This document shows positions 43,225-51,640 of a stretch of DNA of 64,000 bases, piece by piece. This stretch comes from Henriciella mobilis (GTDB taxonomy: Bacteria > Pseudomonadota > Alphaproteobacteria > Caulobacterales > Hyphomonadaceae): positions 806,001 to 870,000 of the forward strand of contig NZ_QWFZ01000003.1 in the NCBI RefSeq assembly GCF_003576315.1. Reading direction: 5' to 3'. The notes under the pieces are model-generated. The model did not search any database. It was not told the origin of the DNA and saw nothing but the letters and a program-made list of their open reading frames with translations. Both the position numbers and the translations under genes were made by a program. Each line of letters starts with the position of its first letter. Within the stretch, counting starts at the first letter, position 1.

Positions 43225-43827
43225 TCAACTACCCGTGAGCGTCCTCACACCGAGGGCGACCAGGGTCAGCAAGGTTGCGATCCAGGCGGTGCCGATAATG
43301 CTGCCGATAATGACCAGGATGCCGTCGCGCGCCATCAGGCCGAATGCAACGATCGCAACGCCAAAGCCGGGCACCGTATTGGTCGACGGGAGGGGGACCA
43401 GAATGGAGGCGCAAAAGAAGACGAGGAACAGGCCGATAATCCGCTCGCCGCGCGCGCCCATCAGGAAGGTAAGGCGCGGGCGGGCGATCTTTTCCAGCCA
43501 GCCGAACCATTTGCGCCCGCCTTTCGCGGTCCGTGTCAGACCCTTCTTGTCGATCATGCGCTGGCCGAATTTCTGCGGCAGCCAGGGCTCCTCGCGTCCG
43601 GCGACCATCTGGCCCGCCAGCACCATCATGGGCAGCGAGACAACTTGCGGGACGCCATAGAGAAACGGGATGCAGCAGGGCAGGGCCAGGATGAAAAGCG
43701 CCGCGCCAAACGCCCGCTCGTCCAGCCGGTCAAAGATCATCCTGAGGGAGAAGCCTTCTTCGGGCGCCTCTTCCGCCATGAGTTCGATCGACTGGAGAAA
43801 CGTTCGCGGGGATGGGTAGCGTGTCAT
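43225..43827 (-). CDS. exoD: ExoD family exopolysaccharide-associated membrane protein
   Basis: The 200-residue protein matches ExoD: soluble N-terminus (SPRTFLQSIELMAEEAPEEG), LDERAFGAALFILALPCCIP, LPMMVLAGQMVAG, LPSTNTVPGFGVAIVAFGLM. Known from Sinorhizobium as needed for exopolysaccharide output and alkali tolerance; the molecular activity is not established. No polysaccharide genes are adjacent. Start 43827 has a weak ribosome site (AGGCGA); the in-frame Met of MAEEAPEEG is a second option. Confidence 0.9.
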   Translation of the reverse strand: MTRYPSPRTFLQSIELMAEEAPEEGFSLRMIFDRLDERAFGAALFILALPCCIPFLYGVPQVVSLPMMVLAGQMVAGREEPWLPQKFGQRMIDKKGLTRTAKGGRKWFGWLEKIARPRLTFLMGARGERIIGLFLVFFCASILVPLPSTNTVPGFGVAIVAFGLMARDGILVIIGSIIGTAWIATLLTLVALGVRTLTGS

Positions 43828-43915
43828 GAGATTCGCCTAGTCGAGTTTTTTCTGCTGGTCGAGAAGATTGACGCATTGCCTGCCATAAGGCAGAGGCTTT
43901 GCTCGCAATCTGTAT

Positions 43916-44002
43916 GCCGGTGTGGCGGAATTGGTAGACGCAGGGGACTCAAAATCCCCCGGGCTTCGGCTCTTGTCGGTTCGAGTCCGACCACCGGTAC
44001 CA
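43916..44002 (+). tRNA. tRNA-Leu (anticodon CAA)
   Basis: The 87-nt gene folds as a class II tRNA. Acceptor GCCGGTG (43916-43922) pairs with CACCGGT (43992-43998), a discriminator A (43999) follows, and CCA is encoded (44000-44002). Anticodon stem GGGGA/TCCCC with loop CTCAAAA gives CAA (43950-43952), reading UUG. A long variable arm (GGGCTTCGGCTC) and the T-arm (GTCGGTTCGAGTCCGAC) are present. Confidence 0.97.
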
Positions 44003-44065
44003 TTCATTTGCGATGGCGCGACGCGCCAAAAATCAGTCCGGTGGACTGATTTTAGCAAATGAGTG
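44001..44065. repeat. 65-base three-way-junction palindromic element after tRNA-Leu
   Basis: Outer stem 44001-44011 with 44055-44065 (11 bp, one G-T wobble). Inside, hairpin TGGCGC/GCGCCA (44014-44028, loop GAC) and hairpin AAAATCAGTCC/GGACTGATTTT (44029-44053, loop GGT). Only nine of 65 bases are unpaired. It starts within the tRNA CCA end. It may be a dispersed palindromic repeat, a tRNA 3' trailer or a processing/termination structure. Confidence 0.65.
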
Positions 44066-44078
44066 CCCCGGCAGGGGC
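44065..44078 (+). terminator. Probable terminator after tRNA-Leu
   Basis: GCCCC (44065-44069) - GGCA - GGGGC (44074-44078), followed by TTTA and a T-rich stretch. Confidence 0.5.
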
Positions 44079-44098
44079 TTTAGGTTCGTTTCCGTTTC

Positions 44099-44176
44099 GG
44101 CGCTTTGGCGCCTCCCATGAAACAGGCTCAGGGCGGCTGTCCCTTCGGACACATTCACTTTCTGGCGATCCGCCCT
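44099..44176. other. Further stem-loops upstream of the SDR gene
   Basis: GGCGC/GCGCC (44099-44112), then a two-tier structure: outer AGGGCGG (44130-44136) with CCGCCCT (44170-44176) enclosing TGTCC-CTTC-GGACA (44138-44151). It lies just before the CAGGAGG site of the SDR gene, so it could belong to a structured leader. Confidence 0.4.
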
Positions 44177-44205
44177 AGCTCGTCTCCTGAACAGCAGGAG
44201 GCATC

Positions 44206-44913
44206 ATGTCTGCAGTCATTATCGGCGCGACCGGCGGCATTGGCCGCGCCCTCACCCTGGCGCTGCATGAGCGCGGCCATGCCGGCCCGATACATGCGCT
44301 CTCACGCTCTGGCGGCGGCGACTGGCCCGATGGCGTGGTCCAGGGAAAGATCGATATCCTGGATGAGGACAGCATCGCACAAGCAGCCGAACGTGCCGGG
44401 TCGCCCGATCTTGTCATCGTCGCCAGCGGCATCCTGTCGGACGGCGAGCGCCTGCAGCCTGAAAAGTCCTTCAGACACCAGTCCATGGCGGCCTATGACG
44501 AGGTCTTCCGCATCAACACGTTCGGGCCGGGGCTGGTCGCCAAGCATTTCCTGCCGCGCATGCCGAGGGAGGGACGGGCTGTCTTCGCAGCCCTTTCCGC
44601 ACGGGTCGGTTCGATTGGCGACAATGGTTTTGGCGGCTGGCATGCCTACCGCGCATCCAAGGCAGCGCTGAACATGCTGATCCGCAACTTCGCCATCGAG
44701 CAGGCCCGCCGCAATGAGGCGTTTGTCTGTGTCGGCTTGCATCCGGGGACCGTCGATACAGACCTGTCAAAGCCGTTCCAGAGCAATGTGCCGGACAAGC
44801 AGCTTCAGACCGCTGAGCAATCAGCCGGTCACCTGCTCGATGTCCTTGATGCCCTTGGCCCTGAGGCGAGTGGCAAGGTGTTCGACTGGAAGGGTGAGGA
44901 AATCGAGCCCTAA
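44206..44913 (+). CDS. Short-chain dehydrogenase/reductase, CsgA-like
   Basis: The 235-residue Rossmann-fold enzyme has the NAD(P) motif GATGGIGRAL (residues 6-15). Catalytic residues: Ser in ALSARVGSIG, Tyr and Lys in WHAYRASKAALN. FQSNVPDKQLQ is near the end. A similar clade includes the C-signal CsgA of myxobacteria and eukaryotic carbonyl reductase-like SDRs. CAGGAGG precedes the ATG. Substrate unknown. Confidence 0.88.
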   Translation: MSAVIIGATGGIGRALTLALHERGHAGPIHALSRSGGGDWPDGVVQGKIDILDEDSIAQAAERAGSPDLVIVASGILSDGERLQPEKSFRHQSMAAYDEVFRINTFGPGLVAKHFLPRMPREGRAVFAALSARVGSIGDNGFGGWHAYRASKAALNMLIRNFAIEQARRNEAFVCVGLHPGTVDTDLSKPFQSNVPDKQLQTAEQSAGHLLDVLDALGPEASGKVFDWKGEEIEP

Positions 44914-45383
44914 CCTGTAATGTTGGCGAGTACGGAGGAGGCGTCATAGACGTCCGGCTCATCCGGCTTGTCGCCCGTGCCGATAACGATCTCGAGGCTT
45001 TCGGTGGTCTTCTCGCTGCCGCCGCCGACCGGGAAACCGATCCCCACGCCGACGCCCACGCCTGAGCCATAGGAACCGCTGCTCCCGCCGACAGACACTG
45101 AAGACCCGCCGCCGCCGCTGTGCTCAGTATCGGTGGTGCTGCGCACGACCCGGAACCACTGACCGCCATTCTCGAAGGTCACCTCGGCCGCCCGCCGCAA
45201 GGCATAGCGCCGGGCGTCGTCGGAACTGAGCGCTGTGTAGCTGACCCGGAAGCGGTTCGATTCTATCGGTTGGACGAGGTAGCCCTGGGCTGATGGCGAA
45301 CTGGCCGGACCATAGGGCTTGGCGGTGGTGCAGGCAGCTGCGCCGGAAGCAAGCAGGCCCGCGATGAGTAGGGATCTGATCAT
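44910..45383 (-). CDS. Lipoprotein resembling the CC0125/CC1285 family
   Basis: The 157-residue protein starts at MIRSLLIAGLLASGAAAC with lipobox AAAC (about Cys18). Upstream Met residues are out of the signal peptide. The pattern GYLVQPIESNRFRVSYTALS, then RYALRRAAEVTFENG, resembles the small Caulobacter lipoprotein family named CC0125/CC1285, though that assignment is from memory of the pattern. Residues about 95-130 are Gly/Ser-rich. Function unknown. Overlaps the SDR stop by four bases, convergent. Confidence 0.65.
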   Translation of the reverse strand: MIRSLLIAGLLASGAAACTTAKPYGPASSPSAQGYLVQPIESNRFRVSYTALSSDDARRYALRRAAEVTFENGGQWFRVVRSTTDTEHSGGGGSSVSVGGSSGSYGSGVGVGVGIGFPVGGGSEKTTESLEIVIGTGDKPDEPDVYDASSVLANITG

Positions 45384-45600
45384 GATGGCATATTGCCATG
45401 GCGGGGGCGCTGCCGCCAGTGGGACATCATGGCCTGACATGAACCTTCCGCAACGAGGCGGCCCCATGCTGTTCAGTCCGGCCGTGATAGACACAAGCCT
45501 GGCGCCTGCGGATCCCCCTGAGCCGCTTCAGGTGCCATGCGGGTTTCGCGCCGGACCGCTTTCCTGCCCGACCGGCGGTCACGGGCGCGATCCATCCGGC

Positions 45601-45660
45601 AGAATGCCAATGGCGGAGCGGTCTTCGCTGAGGGGAGAGCCGCCGCTCCGCCCGCATTCT
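45601..45660 (-). terminator. Long stem-loop after tyrC
   Basis: GGCGGAGCGG (45612-45621) pairs perfectly with CCGCTCCGCC (45643-45652). Outside it AGAATGC (45601-45607) pairs with GCATTCT (45654-45660), 17 bp in two blocks. It lies 15 bases past the tyrC stop on the minus strand and may end the hisC-tyrC transcript, but has no U-run. The 291-base spacer 45384-45674 has no other feature I can support. Confidence 0.45.
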
Positions 45661-45674
45661 CCGGGATATACTTG

Positions 45675-46607
45675 CTACTTCTTCGGGGGGCGGTTGCGGC
45701 CGAAATTCGTCTCGTCCGTATCCTGTCCGGCTTCGACGATGGCCTTCCGGATACCGCGCGCGCGCTCGAATTCGCGGAACAGCGTTTCGCCGTCGTCCCA
45801 GCGGATCGCGCGTTGCAGAGCGGCGAGGTCTTCGCTGAACCGGCCCAGCGTCTCGAGCACGGCATCCTTGTTGTTCAGGAAGACGTCCCGCCACATGGTC
45901 GGGTCAGACGCGGCGATCCGGGTGAAGTCCCGGAAACCACCGGCGGAGTATTTCACCACCTCGCCCTCGCCAACGCTTTCCATGTCATGAGCGGTCGAGA
46001 CGATATTGTAGGCAATGAGGTGCGGCAGGTGCGAGGTGATGGCGAGGACGCGGTCGTGGCGTGCCGCCTCCATGATTTCGACCTTGGCGCCCAGCATTTC
46101 CCAGAAGCTGGCGAGCCGGTCGACCGCCGAATTATAGGGCTCGTCCTGTTGCGGCAGAGGGGTGAGGATGTGCCAGGCATTGCGAAACAGCGAAGCAAAG
46201 CCGGCCTCGGGGCCGGACTTTTCGGTCCCCGCAATCGGGTGGCCCGGAATGAGGAACACACCTTCGGGGCAATGCGCGGACATCGATTCCAGCGCTTTTT
46301 CCTTCACCGAACCGACATCCGTCAGGATCACGCCGGCTTGCAGATAGGGGGCGATGGCCGCGGTTGTCTCGCCGATGGCGCCGACAGGTACGCAAAGGAT
46401 GATGCAGTCTGCGCCGGAGCAGGCCGCTTCCATGGTCTCGGCCACCTCGCCCAGGTTTAGCGCGCGGGCGCGTGCACGGACATCTTCGCTCTTGTCGTAG
46501 AGGACGACCTTCTTCGCAGCCCGGTATTCACGCGCGGCAAGCGCAATGGAAGAGCCGATCAGGCCGGCCCCGAAAATCGCAATACGGTCGAAGACGGGAC
46601 CCGGCAT
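45675..46607 (-). CDS. tyrC: Prephenate/arogenate dehydrogenase
   Basis: The 310-residue enzyme makes the tyrosine precursor by NAD(P)-linked oxidative decarboxylation. It has GAGLIGSSIALA (13-24) in the Rossmann domain, LTDVGSVKEKA, LIPGHPIAGTEKSGP, a catalytic His in the last of these, and ITSHLPHLIAY for the second domain. No ACT domain follows, so feedback control by a fused domain is absent. The gene starts 3 bases after the hisC stop. The pair hisC-tyrC is widespread and allows one aminotransferase to serve histidine and aromatic pathways. Confidence 0.95.
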   Translation of the reverse strand: MPGPVFDRIAIFGAGLIGSSIALAAREYRAAKKVVLYDKSEDVRARARALNLGEVAETMEAACSGADCIILCVPVGAIGETTAAIAPYLQAGVILTDVGSVKEKALESMSAHCPEGVFLIPGHPIAGTEKSGPEAGFASLFRNAWHILTPLPQQDEPYNSAVDRLASFWEMLGAKVEIMEAARHDRVLAITSHLPHLIAYNIVSTAHDMESVGEGEVVKYSAGGFRDFTRIAASDPTMWRDVFLNNKDAVLETLGRFSEDLAALQRAIRWDDGETLFREFERARGIRKAIVEAGQDTDETNFGRNRPPKK

Positions 46608-46610
46608 GCC

Positions 46611-47693
46611 TCAGTCAGCTTTCGCGAAGGCTTCGAACGCGGCAAGGACATCGTCATTGGCTTGCTTTGTCCCGATGGACAGGCGCATGCAGTCTGGCAG
46701 CCCGTAAGCCTTCATGTCCCGGATCACGATCCCGCGCGCGCGCAGGAAGGCGTCAGCATCTTCGGCGCGTTTGCCATCACGATCCTCGAACTGGATCAGC
46801 AGGAAGTTCGCGACGCTTGGATAGACCTTGTAGCCCATCTTTTCGAGGGCCGGCTTCAACCGGTCGAGCTCATCATTGTTGTGGTCGGCTGATTTGGTCA
46901 CGAAGCTGTCATCGGCCAGCGCCGCGATCGCGGCAGCCTGACCGACGGATGTGACGTTGAACGGGCCGCGCACGCGGTGCAGCGCATCGATCACGCTTTC
47001 CGGGCCGTAGGCCCAGCCAACCCGCAGGCCGGCCAGCCCGTGAATCTTCGAGAAGGTCCGCGTGACCAGGACGTTCGGTTCCTCCCCGGCCATGTCCATT
47101 CCGGCGGAATAATCGTTCTGGCGGACATATTCGGCATAGGCCCCGTCGAGGACGAGCAGGATGTCGTCGCGCAGACCCTTGTGCAGGCGGCGGACCTCAT
47201 CAAAGGGGATATAGCTGCCGGTCGGATTGTTCGGATTGGCGAGGAAAACAATCCGTGTCTTGTCCGTGACCCGCTCGAGGATGGCGTCGACACTGGCTGT
47301 CAGATCGGTCTCGGGCGCACTGATGCACTTGGCGCCCGATTGCTGGGCGACGAGCCGGTAGACGAGAAAGCCATGTTGCGACTGGATGATCTCGTCGCCC
47401 GGCTTCAGGTAGGCGCGGCCGAGCAGCTGGAAGATCTCGTCCGAGCCGGCCCCGCACACGATACGGTCTGGATCGACCCCGTATTTCTTGCCGATCGCCT
47501 CACGCAGGCCAAAGCAGGCGCCATCCGGATACATCTCCAGGTGTTCGGCCGCCTTGGTCAGCGCCTTGCGGGCGGCCGGGCTGCATCCGAGGGGGTTTTC
47601 ATTCGATGAAAGCTTCCACCCGTGGTCGAGCTTTTGCCCGCCCTTGTAGGGGGTGATCTCTAGAATGTTCGCAAGTGGCTTTGGCCCGCTCAT
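46611..47693 (-). CDS. hisC: Histidinol-phosphate aminotransferase
   Basis: The 360-residue PLP enzyme starts at [19 protein letters not shown]. The long frame to 48368 continues through metX in antisense and is not used. PLP-binding features: [32 protein letters not shown], catalytic Lys in [16 protein letters not shown], and ANFLLIQF. It transaminates imidazole acetol phosphate and, in bacteria with linked tyrC, probably aromatic keto acids as well. It is divergent from metX (132-base spacer). Confidence 0.95.
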   Translation of the reverse strand: MSGPKPLANILEITPYKGGQKLDHGWKLSSNENPLGCSPAARKALTKAAEHLEMYPDGACFGLREAIGKKYGVDPDRIVCGAGSDEIFQLLGRAYLKPGDEIIQSQHGFLVYRLVAQQSGAKCISAPETDLTASVDAILERVTDKTRIVFLANPNNPTGSYIPFDEVRRLHKGLRDDILLVLDGAYAEYVRQNDYSAGMDMAGEEPNVLVTRTFSKIHGLAGLRVGWAYGPESVIDALHRVRGPFNVTSVGQAAAIAALADDSFVTKSADHNNDELDRLKPALEKMGYKVYPSVANFLLIQFEDRDGKRAEDADAFLRARGIVIRDMKAYGLPDCMRLSIGTKQANDDVLAAFEAFAKAD

Positions 47694-47825
47694 GCTGATC
47701 GCTCCATGTCTGGCCGTCCTCCTGAGCAAAGACGGGCCGAAAATCAAGTCGGCGATGTGCAAGGCGGCGTCGCAATGGAGAGGCTGCTTGACTTCCGGCG
47801 CCGCTGCGGACACCTCAAGCGCACG

Positions 47826-48962
47826 ATGCCGGATACCACGCGCCTTTCGCCAAGTGAAGTCAAGCAGCTGGCCCTGCCGGGGCCGCTGTCGCTCGACTGT
47901 GGCGAGACGCTGGAGACTGTTCGCATCGCCTATGAAACCTGGGGCGAACTGAACGCCGACAAGTCGAATGCGATCCTGGTCTGCCATGCGCTGACCGGTG
48001 ACCAGTTCGCCGGCTCCGACAATGTTGTCACCGGGCGGCCAGCCTGGTGGCCGCGCATGATCGGGCCCGGCAAGCCGATTGATACCAATCGCTTCCACGT
48101 CATCGCGACCAATGTGCTCGGCGGGTGCATGGGCACGACGGGCCCGGCCTCGCCCGGCCCGGATGGCAAGCCCTGGGGCACGCGGTTTCCGGTGATCACC
48201 ATCGGCGACATGGTCCGCGCCCAACGCGCCTTCATCGAGGCGCTCGGCATAGACAGCCTCTTCTCGGTCATGGGTGGTTCCATGGGCGGCATGCAGGCGC
48301 TGGAATGGGCCGTGCAGGCGCCGGAAAAGGTCTTCACGGCCGTCCCGATTGCAACGGCCGCGCGCCATTCGGCCCAGAACATTGCCTTCTACGAAGTCGG
48401 ACGACAGGCGATCATGGCCGATCCTGACTGGTGTGACGGGCTATATCTCGCCGAGGGGCGCCGCCCGGCGCGCGGCCTCGCCATTGCGCGGATGGCCGCC
48501 CACATCACCTATGTCTCTGAGTCGGCGCTGAAGCGGAAATTCGACCGCGGCCTGCAAGACCGAGAAAAGGCAAGCTTCAGTTTCGATGCGGACTTCCAGG
48601 TCGAATCCTACCTGCGATATCAGGGGCATTCCTTCGTCGACCGGTTTGACGCCAATTCCTATCTCTATGTGACCCGCGCCATGGACTATTTCGACATGGC
48701 TGCGCGCTACAATGGCCGGCTTGCTGAAGCCTTCAAGGGGACCCCGGTCCGCTTCTGCCTGTTCTCATTCACCTCGGACTGGCACTATCCGCCTGAGGCA
48801 AGCCGCGAGATCACGCGCGCGCTGGCGGCGGCTGGCGCTGAAGTCAGCCACCTCGAAATCGAGAGCGACAAGGGCCACGATGCCTTCCTGCTGGATGAGC
48901 CGGTCTATGAAAAGGCGCTTGCCGGTTTCCTCACCGCAAATGCTGAATTGCGGGGAATCTGA
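47826..48962 (+). CDS. metX: Homoserine O-acetyl/succinyltransferase
   Basis: The 378-residue alpha/beta hydrolase-fold enzyme acylates homoserine at the entry to methionine synthesis. Ser152 is the nucleophile in [14 protein letters not shown]. The Asp and His of the triad appear to be in [12 protein letters not shown] and [15 protein letters not shown] 47826 is preceded by no strong ribosome site; an alternative Met at 47775 (MERLLDF) is possible. Acetyl versus succinyl use cannot be told from sequence by eye. The start of metW overlaps the stop (TGATG). Confidence 0.95.
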   Translation: MPDTTRLSPSEVKQLALPGPLSLDCGETLETVRIAYETWGELNADKSNAILVCHALTGDQFAGSDNVVTGRPAWWPRMIGPGKPIDTNRFHVIATNVLGGCMGTTGPASPGPDGKPWGTRFPVITIGDMVRAQRAFIEALGIDSLFSVMGGSMGGMQALEWAVQAPEKVFTAVPIATAARHSAQNIAFYEVGRQAIMADPDWCDGLYLAEGRRPARGLAIARMAAHITYVSESALKRKFDRGLQDREKASFSFDADFQVESYLRYQGHSFVDRFDANSYLYVTRAMDYFDMAARYNGRLAEAFKGTPVRFCLFSFTSDWHYPPEASREITRALAAAGAEVSHLEIESDKGHDAFLLDEPVYEKALAGFLTANAELRGI

Positions 48963-49573
48963 TGAGCGAAACCCGTTCGATCCGCGCCGACCACCTCGCC
49001 ATCGCCTCACGTGTTCCCGCCGGTGCGCGGGTTCTGGATGTCGGCTGCGGCAATGGTGACTTGCTCGCGCTGCTGAAAGAGCAGAAGCAGGTCAATGCTC
49101 GCGGGCTGGAGCTGTCGCCGCATGAGGCGGGCATTGCGCTGGCGCGCGGGCTGTCTGTCATACAGGGCGACGCCGACAGTGATCTCGAAGTCTTTCCCGA
49201 TGACGGTTTCGATGTCGCCATCCTGTCCAAGGCGATCCAGCAGATGCGCCGGCCGGCCTTCGTGCTGCAGGAACTTGCCCGGATCGCGCCGGAAATGATC
49301 GTATCCTTCCGCAATTTCGGACTGTGGCAGCGGCGCTTTTCCCTCGTCACAACCGGGCGCATGCCAGGCCATCGGGACTGGCACGATGACGGCGCGCTGC
49401 ACCCATCGACAGCCCGCGACATGATTGACCTGACGCATGCCATGGGGCTGGAAATGGTCGCCATGGCGCCGATGCGGAATGGCAAGGTGGGCGAGTTTCG
49501 GAGTACGGGCCTGTCGCGGCTCAACTGGGGTGCGGACGAAGTCATCCTGCACCTGCGCCGAAGCCGAAACTGA
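48962..49573 (+). CDS. metW: Methionine biosynthesis protein MetW
   Basis: The 203-residue protein has a class I methyltransferase-like core (RVLDVGCGNGDLLALLKE, about residues 23-40; given in part). MetW accompanies MetX in proteobacteria and is needed for full homoserine acyltransferase output; its own catalytic role is not settled. It is translationally coupled to metX. A strong bidirectional terminator follows 17 bases after its stop. Confidence 0.93.
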   Translation: MSETRSIRADHLAIASRVPAGARVLDVGCGNGDLLALLKEQKQVNARGLELSPHEAGIALARGLSVIQGDADSDLEVFPDDGFDVAILSKAIQQMRRPAFVLQELARIAPEMIVSFRNFGLWQRRFSLVTTGRMPGHRDWHDDGALHPSTARDMIDLTHAMGLEMVAMAPMRNGKVGEFRSTGLSRLNWGADEVILHLRRSRN

Positions 49574-49586
49574 ACAGACCAGACAT

Positions 49587-49622
49587 GAAAAAGCCGGCTG
49601 GGCCCTGACCCCCAGCCGGCTT
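49587..49622. terminator. Bidirectional terminator between metW and the PII gene
   Basis: AGCCGGCTGG (49591-49600) pairs with CCAGCCGGCT (49611-49620), extended by GGG/CCC. A-run before (49587-49591) and TTT after, so it can end both convergent transcripts. Confidence 0.85.
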
Positions 49623-49647
49623 TCTGGCACTCCCGAGAGAGACGCCT

Positions 49648-49992
49648 TTAGCTTGCGAGCGCCTGCTCGTTCTTTTCGCCGGTGCGGATCCGGACGACCG
49701 AGTCCAGACCGGATACGAAAATCTTGCCGTCGCCGATTGTGCCGGTATTGGCCGCGCTGATGATGGCTTCCGACAGCCGGTCGACATCGCCGGTCGCGCA
49801 GGCAACTTCGACTTTCACCTTCGGCAGAAGGCGAACTTCGTATTCGGCGCCGCGGTAGACTTCCGTCTTGCCCTGCTGCCGGCCATAGCCGCGGACTTCC
49901 GAGACAGTCAGGCCTGCAACGCCTGCTTCGCTCAGAGCGTCGATGACGGCATCAAGCCGGCTTGGCTTGAAGATGGCGGTAATAAGTTTCAT
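49648..49992 (-). CDS. PII nitrogen regulatory protein
   Basis: The 114-residue trimeric signal protein starts MKLITAIFKPSRLDAV. The T-loop carries Tyr51 (YRGAEYEVRLLP), the uridylylation site, and the C-loop region GDGKIFVSGLDSVVRIRTGE is complete for ATP/2-oxoglutarate binding. Sequence is between GlnB and GlnK, so I give no symbol. Neither glnA nor amtB is adjacent, contrary to the usual setting. The Met at 50010 is upstream but less likely. Confidence 0.93.
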   Translation of the reverse strand: MKLITAIFKPSRLDAVIDALSEAGVAGLTVSEVRGYGRQQGKTEVYRGAEYEVRLLPKVKVEVACATGDVDRLSEAIISAANTGTIGDGKIFVSGLDSVVRIRTGEKNEQALAS

Positions 49993-50021
49993 GGCCCCAA
50001 AGCCTCCCAATTTCTAACAGG

Positions 50022-50831
50022 TTAATCAAAGCGCGCGCCCGATGAGCGGTCAACGCGAGAATTTCGGTGTTTTCGAACGCTTTCCACGTCTGCCTCTTTT
50101 CTAGGCAGTTGTGCAACTCCTTTGCGCCCGGGTGCCAAACCGGTCACGGGCGCAACGGCGCCGCCGCCGGGCCGAGCATAGAGTCTTTTCGTCGCCTCGA
50201 CCATGACCACACCGCCCAGCCCGGGTGTGAGCAGGGCACCGACCTTCTCCCAGCCTTCAGCGCTGGCCGCCAGAAAATCCATTTGGATCGGCAGGACATG
50301 GACGGCCGTCGTACTGGCGGTGACCTGGAAGAGGTGGTCGTTGAGATAGGCAATCAACTGGCGGCGCGTCCATGGGCGGCCATGGCCGAAGGGCGTGTTC
50401 TCGAAGAGGGACCAGAGGCTGGTCCGGTTGGCAGCCGCGACGAGCATGCGGCCTTCTGGTGCCAGCAGCCGCCAGGCTTCACGCAGGACCGCGCGCGGGC
50501 TGTCGGCTTCCTCTATGGCGTGGAGCAGGACGATCCGCTCGAAGGCGCCGTCGCCGAAAGGCAGGCGGTCTTCTTCGGCGAGGCAGGTCGATATCCCGCG
50601 GTCGCTCGCGCTCCAGACGGCTTGCGGCGATGTCTGGGGCGTGGCGGCGATGCAGGCGCGGGCGGTTCCGGCATAGGCCGACAGCAGGGGATGGGCATAT
50701 CCCATGCCCAATACATTGAGGCCTTTGCAGTCGCCCCAAAGGTCGCCCAGACGCTTCATGATGAGGTAAGCCGCTGCCTCGCCGAGGCGGCTGCTATAAA
50801 ATCCGTCGAGTTCCTCCGCGGACAGTCTCAT
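50022..50831 (-). CDS. Class I SAM-dependent methyltransferase
   Basis: The 269-residue protein has a divergent SAM-binding first loop (GLNVLGMGYAHPLL, about residues 37-50) and FERIVLLHAIEEADSPRAVL, typical of a methyltransferase type 11. Then APEGRMLVAAANRTSLWSLF. The usual acidic tip of the SAM loop and DxGxG residues are weakened, so the target and even activity are uncertain. It sits divergent from gloB by 45 bases, an arrangement I know as common in alphaproteobacteria. The C-terminal 30 residues are charged and look disordered. Confidence 0.8.
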   Translation of the reverse strand: MRLSAEELDGFYSSRLGEAAAYLIMKRLGDLWGDCKGLNVLGMGYAHPLLSAYAGTARACIAATPQTSPQAVWSASDRGISTCLAEEDRLPFGDGAFERIVLLHAIEEADSPRAVLREAWRLLAPEGRMLVAAANRTSLWSLFENTPFGHGRPWTRRQLIAYLNDHLFQVTASTTAVHVLPIQMDFLAASAEGWEKVGALLTPGLGGVVMVEATKRLYARPGGGAVAPVTGLAPGRKGVAQLPRKEADVESVRKHRNSRVDRSSGARFD

Positions 50832-50876
50832 TAAAACCCCTTGTTTCGACTGGGTATCATAGCGTTAAATGGGGTC

Positions 50877-51638
50877 ATGCTCGACATTCACCAATTCCCC
50901 TGCCTGAATGACAATTACGGTTTCCTTGTCCATGACCGCGAAAGCGGCATGACGGTTGCCATCGATACGCCTGACGGTGCCAAGTATCTCGAAGAGGCAA
51001 AGTCTCTCGGCTGGACCATCGATGCCATCTGGAACACGCATTGGCATCCGGACCATGCTGGCGGCAACCTCAAGATCAAGGACGAGACCGGTTGCCGCAT
51101 CATCGGTCCGGCAGGCGAGGCGCAGAAAATCCCCGGCATCGAAGACCAGATGCGCGGTGGCGACACGTTGAAGCTCGGCGAGCTGACGGTGAAGGTCATT
51201 GACGTGCCGGGCCACACCCTCGGCCACATTGCCTACTACATTCCCGACGCGAAAGTGGCCTTTGTCGGCGATGCGCTGTTCGCGCTCGGCTGCGGCCGGG
51301 TGTTCGAGGGCGACCCGAAGATGATGTGGTCCTCGCTCTCCCGGCTGAAAGACCTGCCGCCCGAGACGAAAATTTACTGCGCGCATGAGTACACGGCCGC
51401 CAATGCGCGGTTTGCCGTGACGGTCGACCCTGACAATGCAAAGCTCGCAGCCTACGCCGAAGACGTGAAGCTGAAGCGCCAGCGCGGCGACTGGACCGTG
51501 CCGACCATCCTGTCGCGCGAGCTTGAGGCCAATCCGTTCCTGCGCGCGGACGATCCAGCCCTTCAGGCTGCAATGGGTCATCCCGGCGATCCGGTCTCGA
51601 CCTTTGCCGAGATCCGACAGCGCAAGGACAATTTCTGA
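50877..51638 (+). CDS. gloB: Hydroxyacylglutathione hydrolase (glyoxalase II)
   Basis: The 253-residue metallo-beta-lactamase-fold enzyme hydrolyses S-lactoylglutathione in methylglyoxal detoxification. THWHPDHAGG (54-63) supplies metal ligands, with VPGHTLGHIAYY and VGDALFALGCGRVFEG for the rest, and the CAHEYTAANARF glutathione-binding segment. The ATG at 50877 follows GGGG; the Met at 50841 would add residues not in the family. DUF985 follows immediately. Confidence 0.95.
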   Translation: MLDIHQFPCLNDNYGFLVHDRESGMTVAIDTPDGAKYLEEAKSLGWTIDAIWNTHWHPDHAGGNLKIKDETGCRIIGPAGEAQKIPGIEDQMRGGDTLKLGELTVKVIDVPGHTLGHIAYYIPDAKVAFVGDALFALGCGRVFEGDPKMMWSSLSRLKDLPPETKIYCAHEYTAANARFAVTVDPDNAKLAAYAEDVKLKRQRGDWTVPTILSRELEANPFLRADDPALQAAMGHPGDPVSTFAEIRQRKDNF

Positions 51639-51640
51639 GG

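Noticed and set aside
43201-44049. Plus-strand frame running through exoD and tRNA-Leu.
   Set aside because: Composition is that of an antisense shadow, and it ends within the palindromic element.
43916-44205. tRNA-Leu used as an integration site, with an att repeat.
   Set aside because: No second copy of the tRNA 3' end, no integrase and no accessory genes in the window. The structure after it is palindromic rather than direct.
47694-47825. SAM-II riboswitch expected before metX.
   Set aside because: I could not find the SAM-II core (no match to the GATTTAACC / AGCTAAA-type elements). Only an imperfect GCTTGA/TCAAGC stem is visible.
46611-48368. hisC extended upstream through metX.
   Set aside because: The true start [11 protein letters not shown] at 47693 fits family length, and metX lies on the opposite strand.
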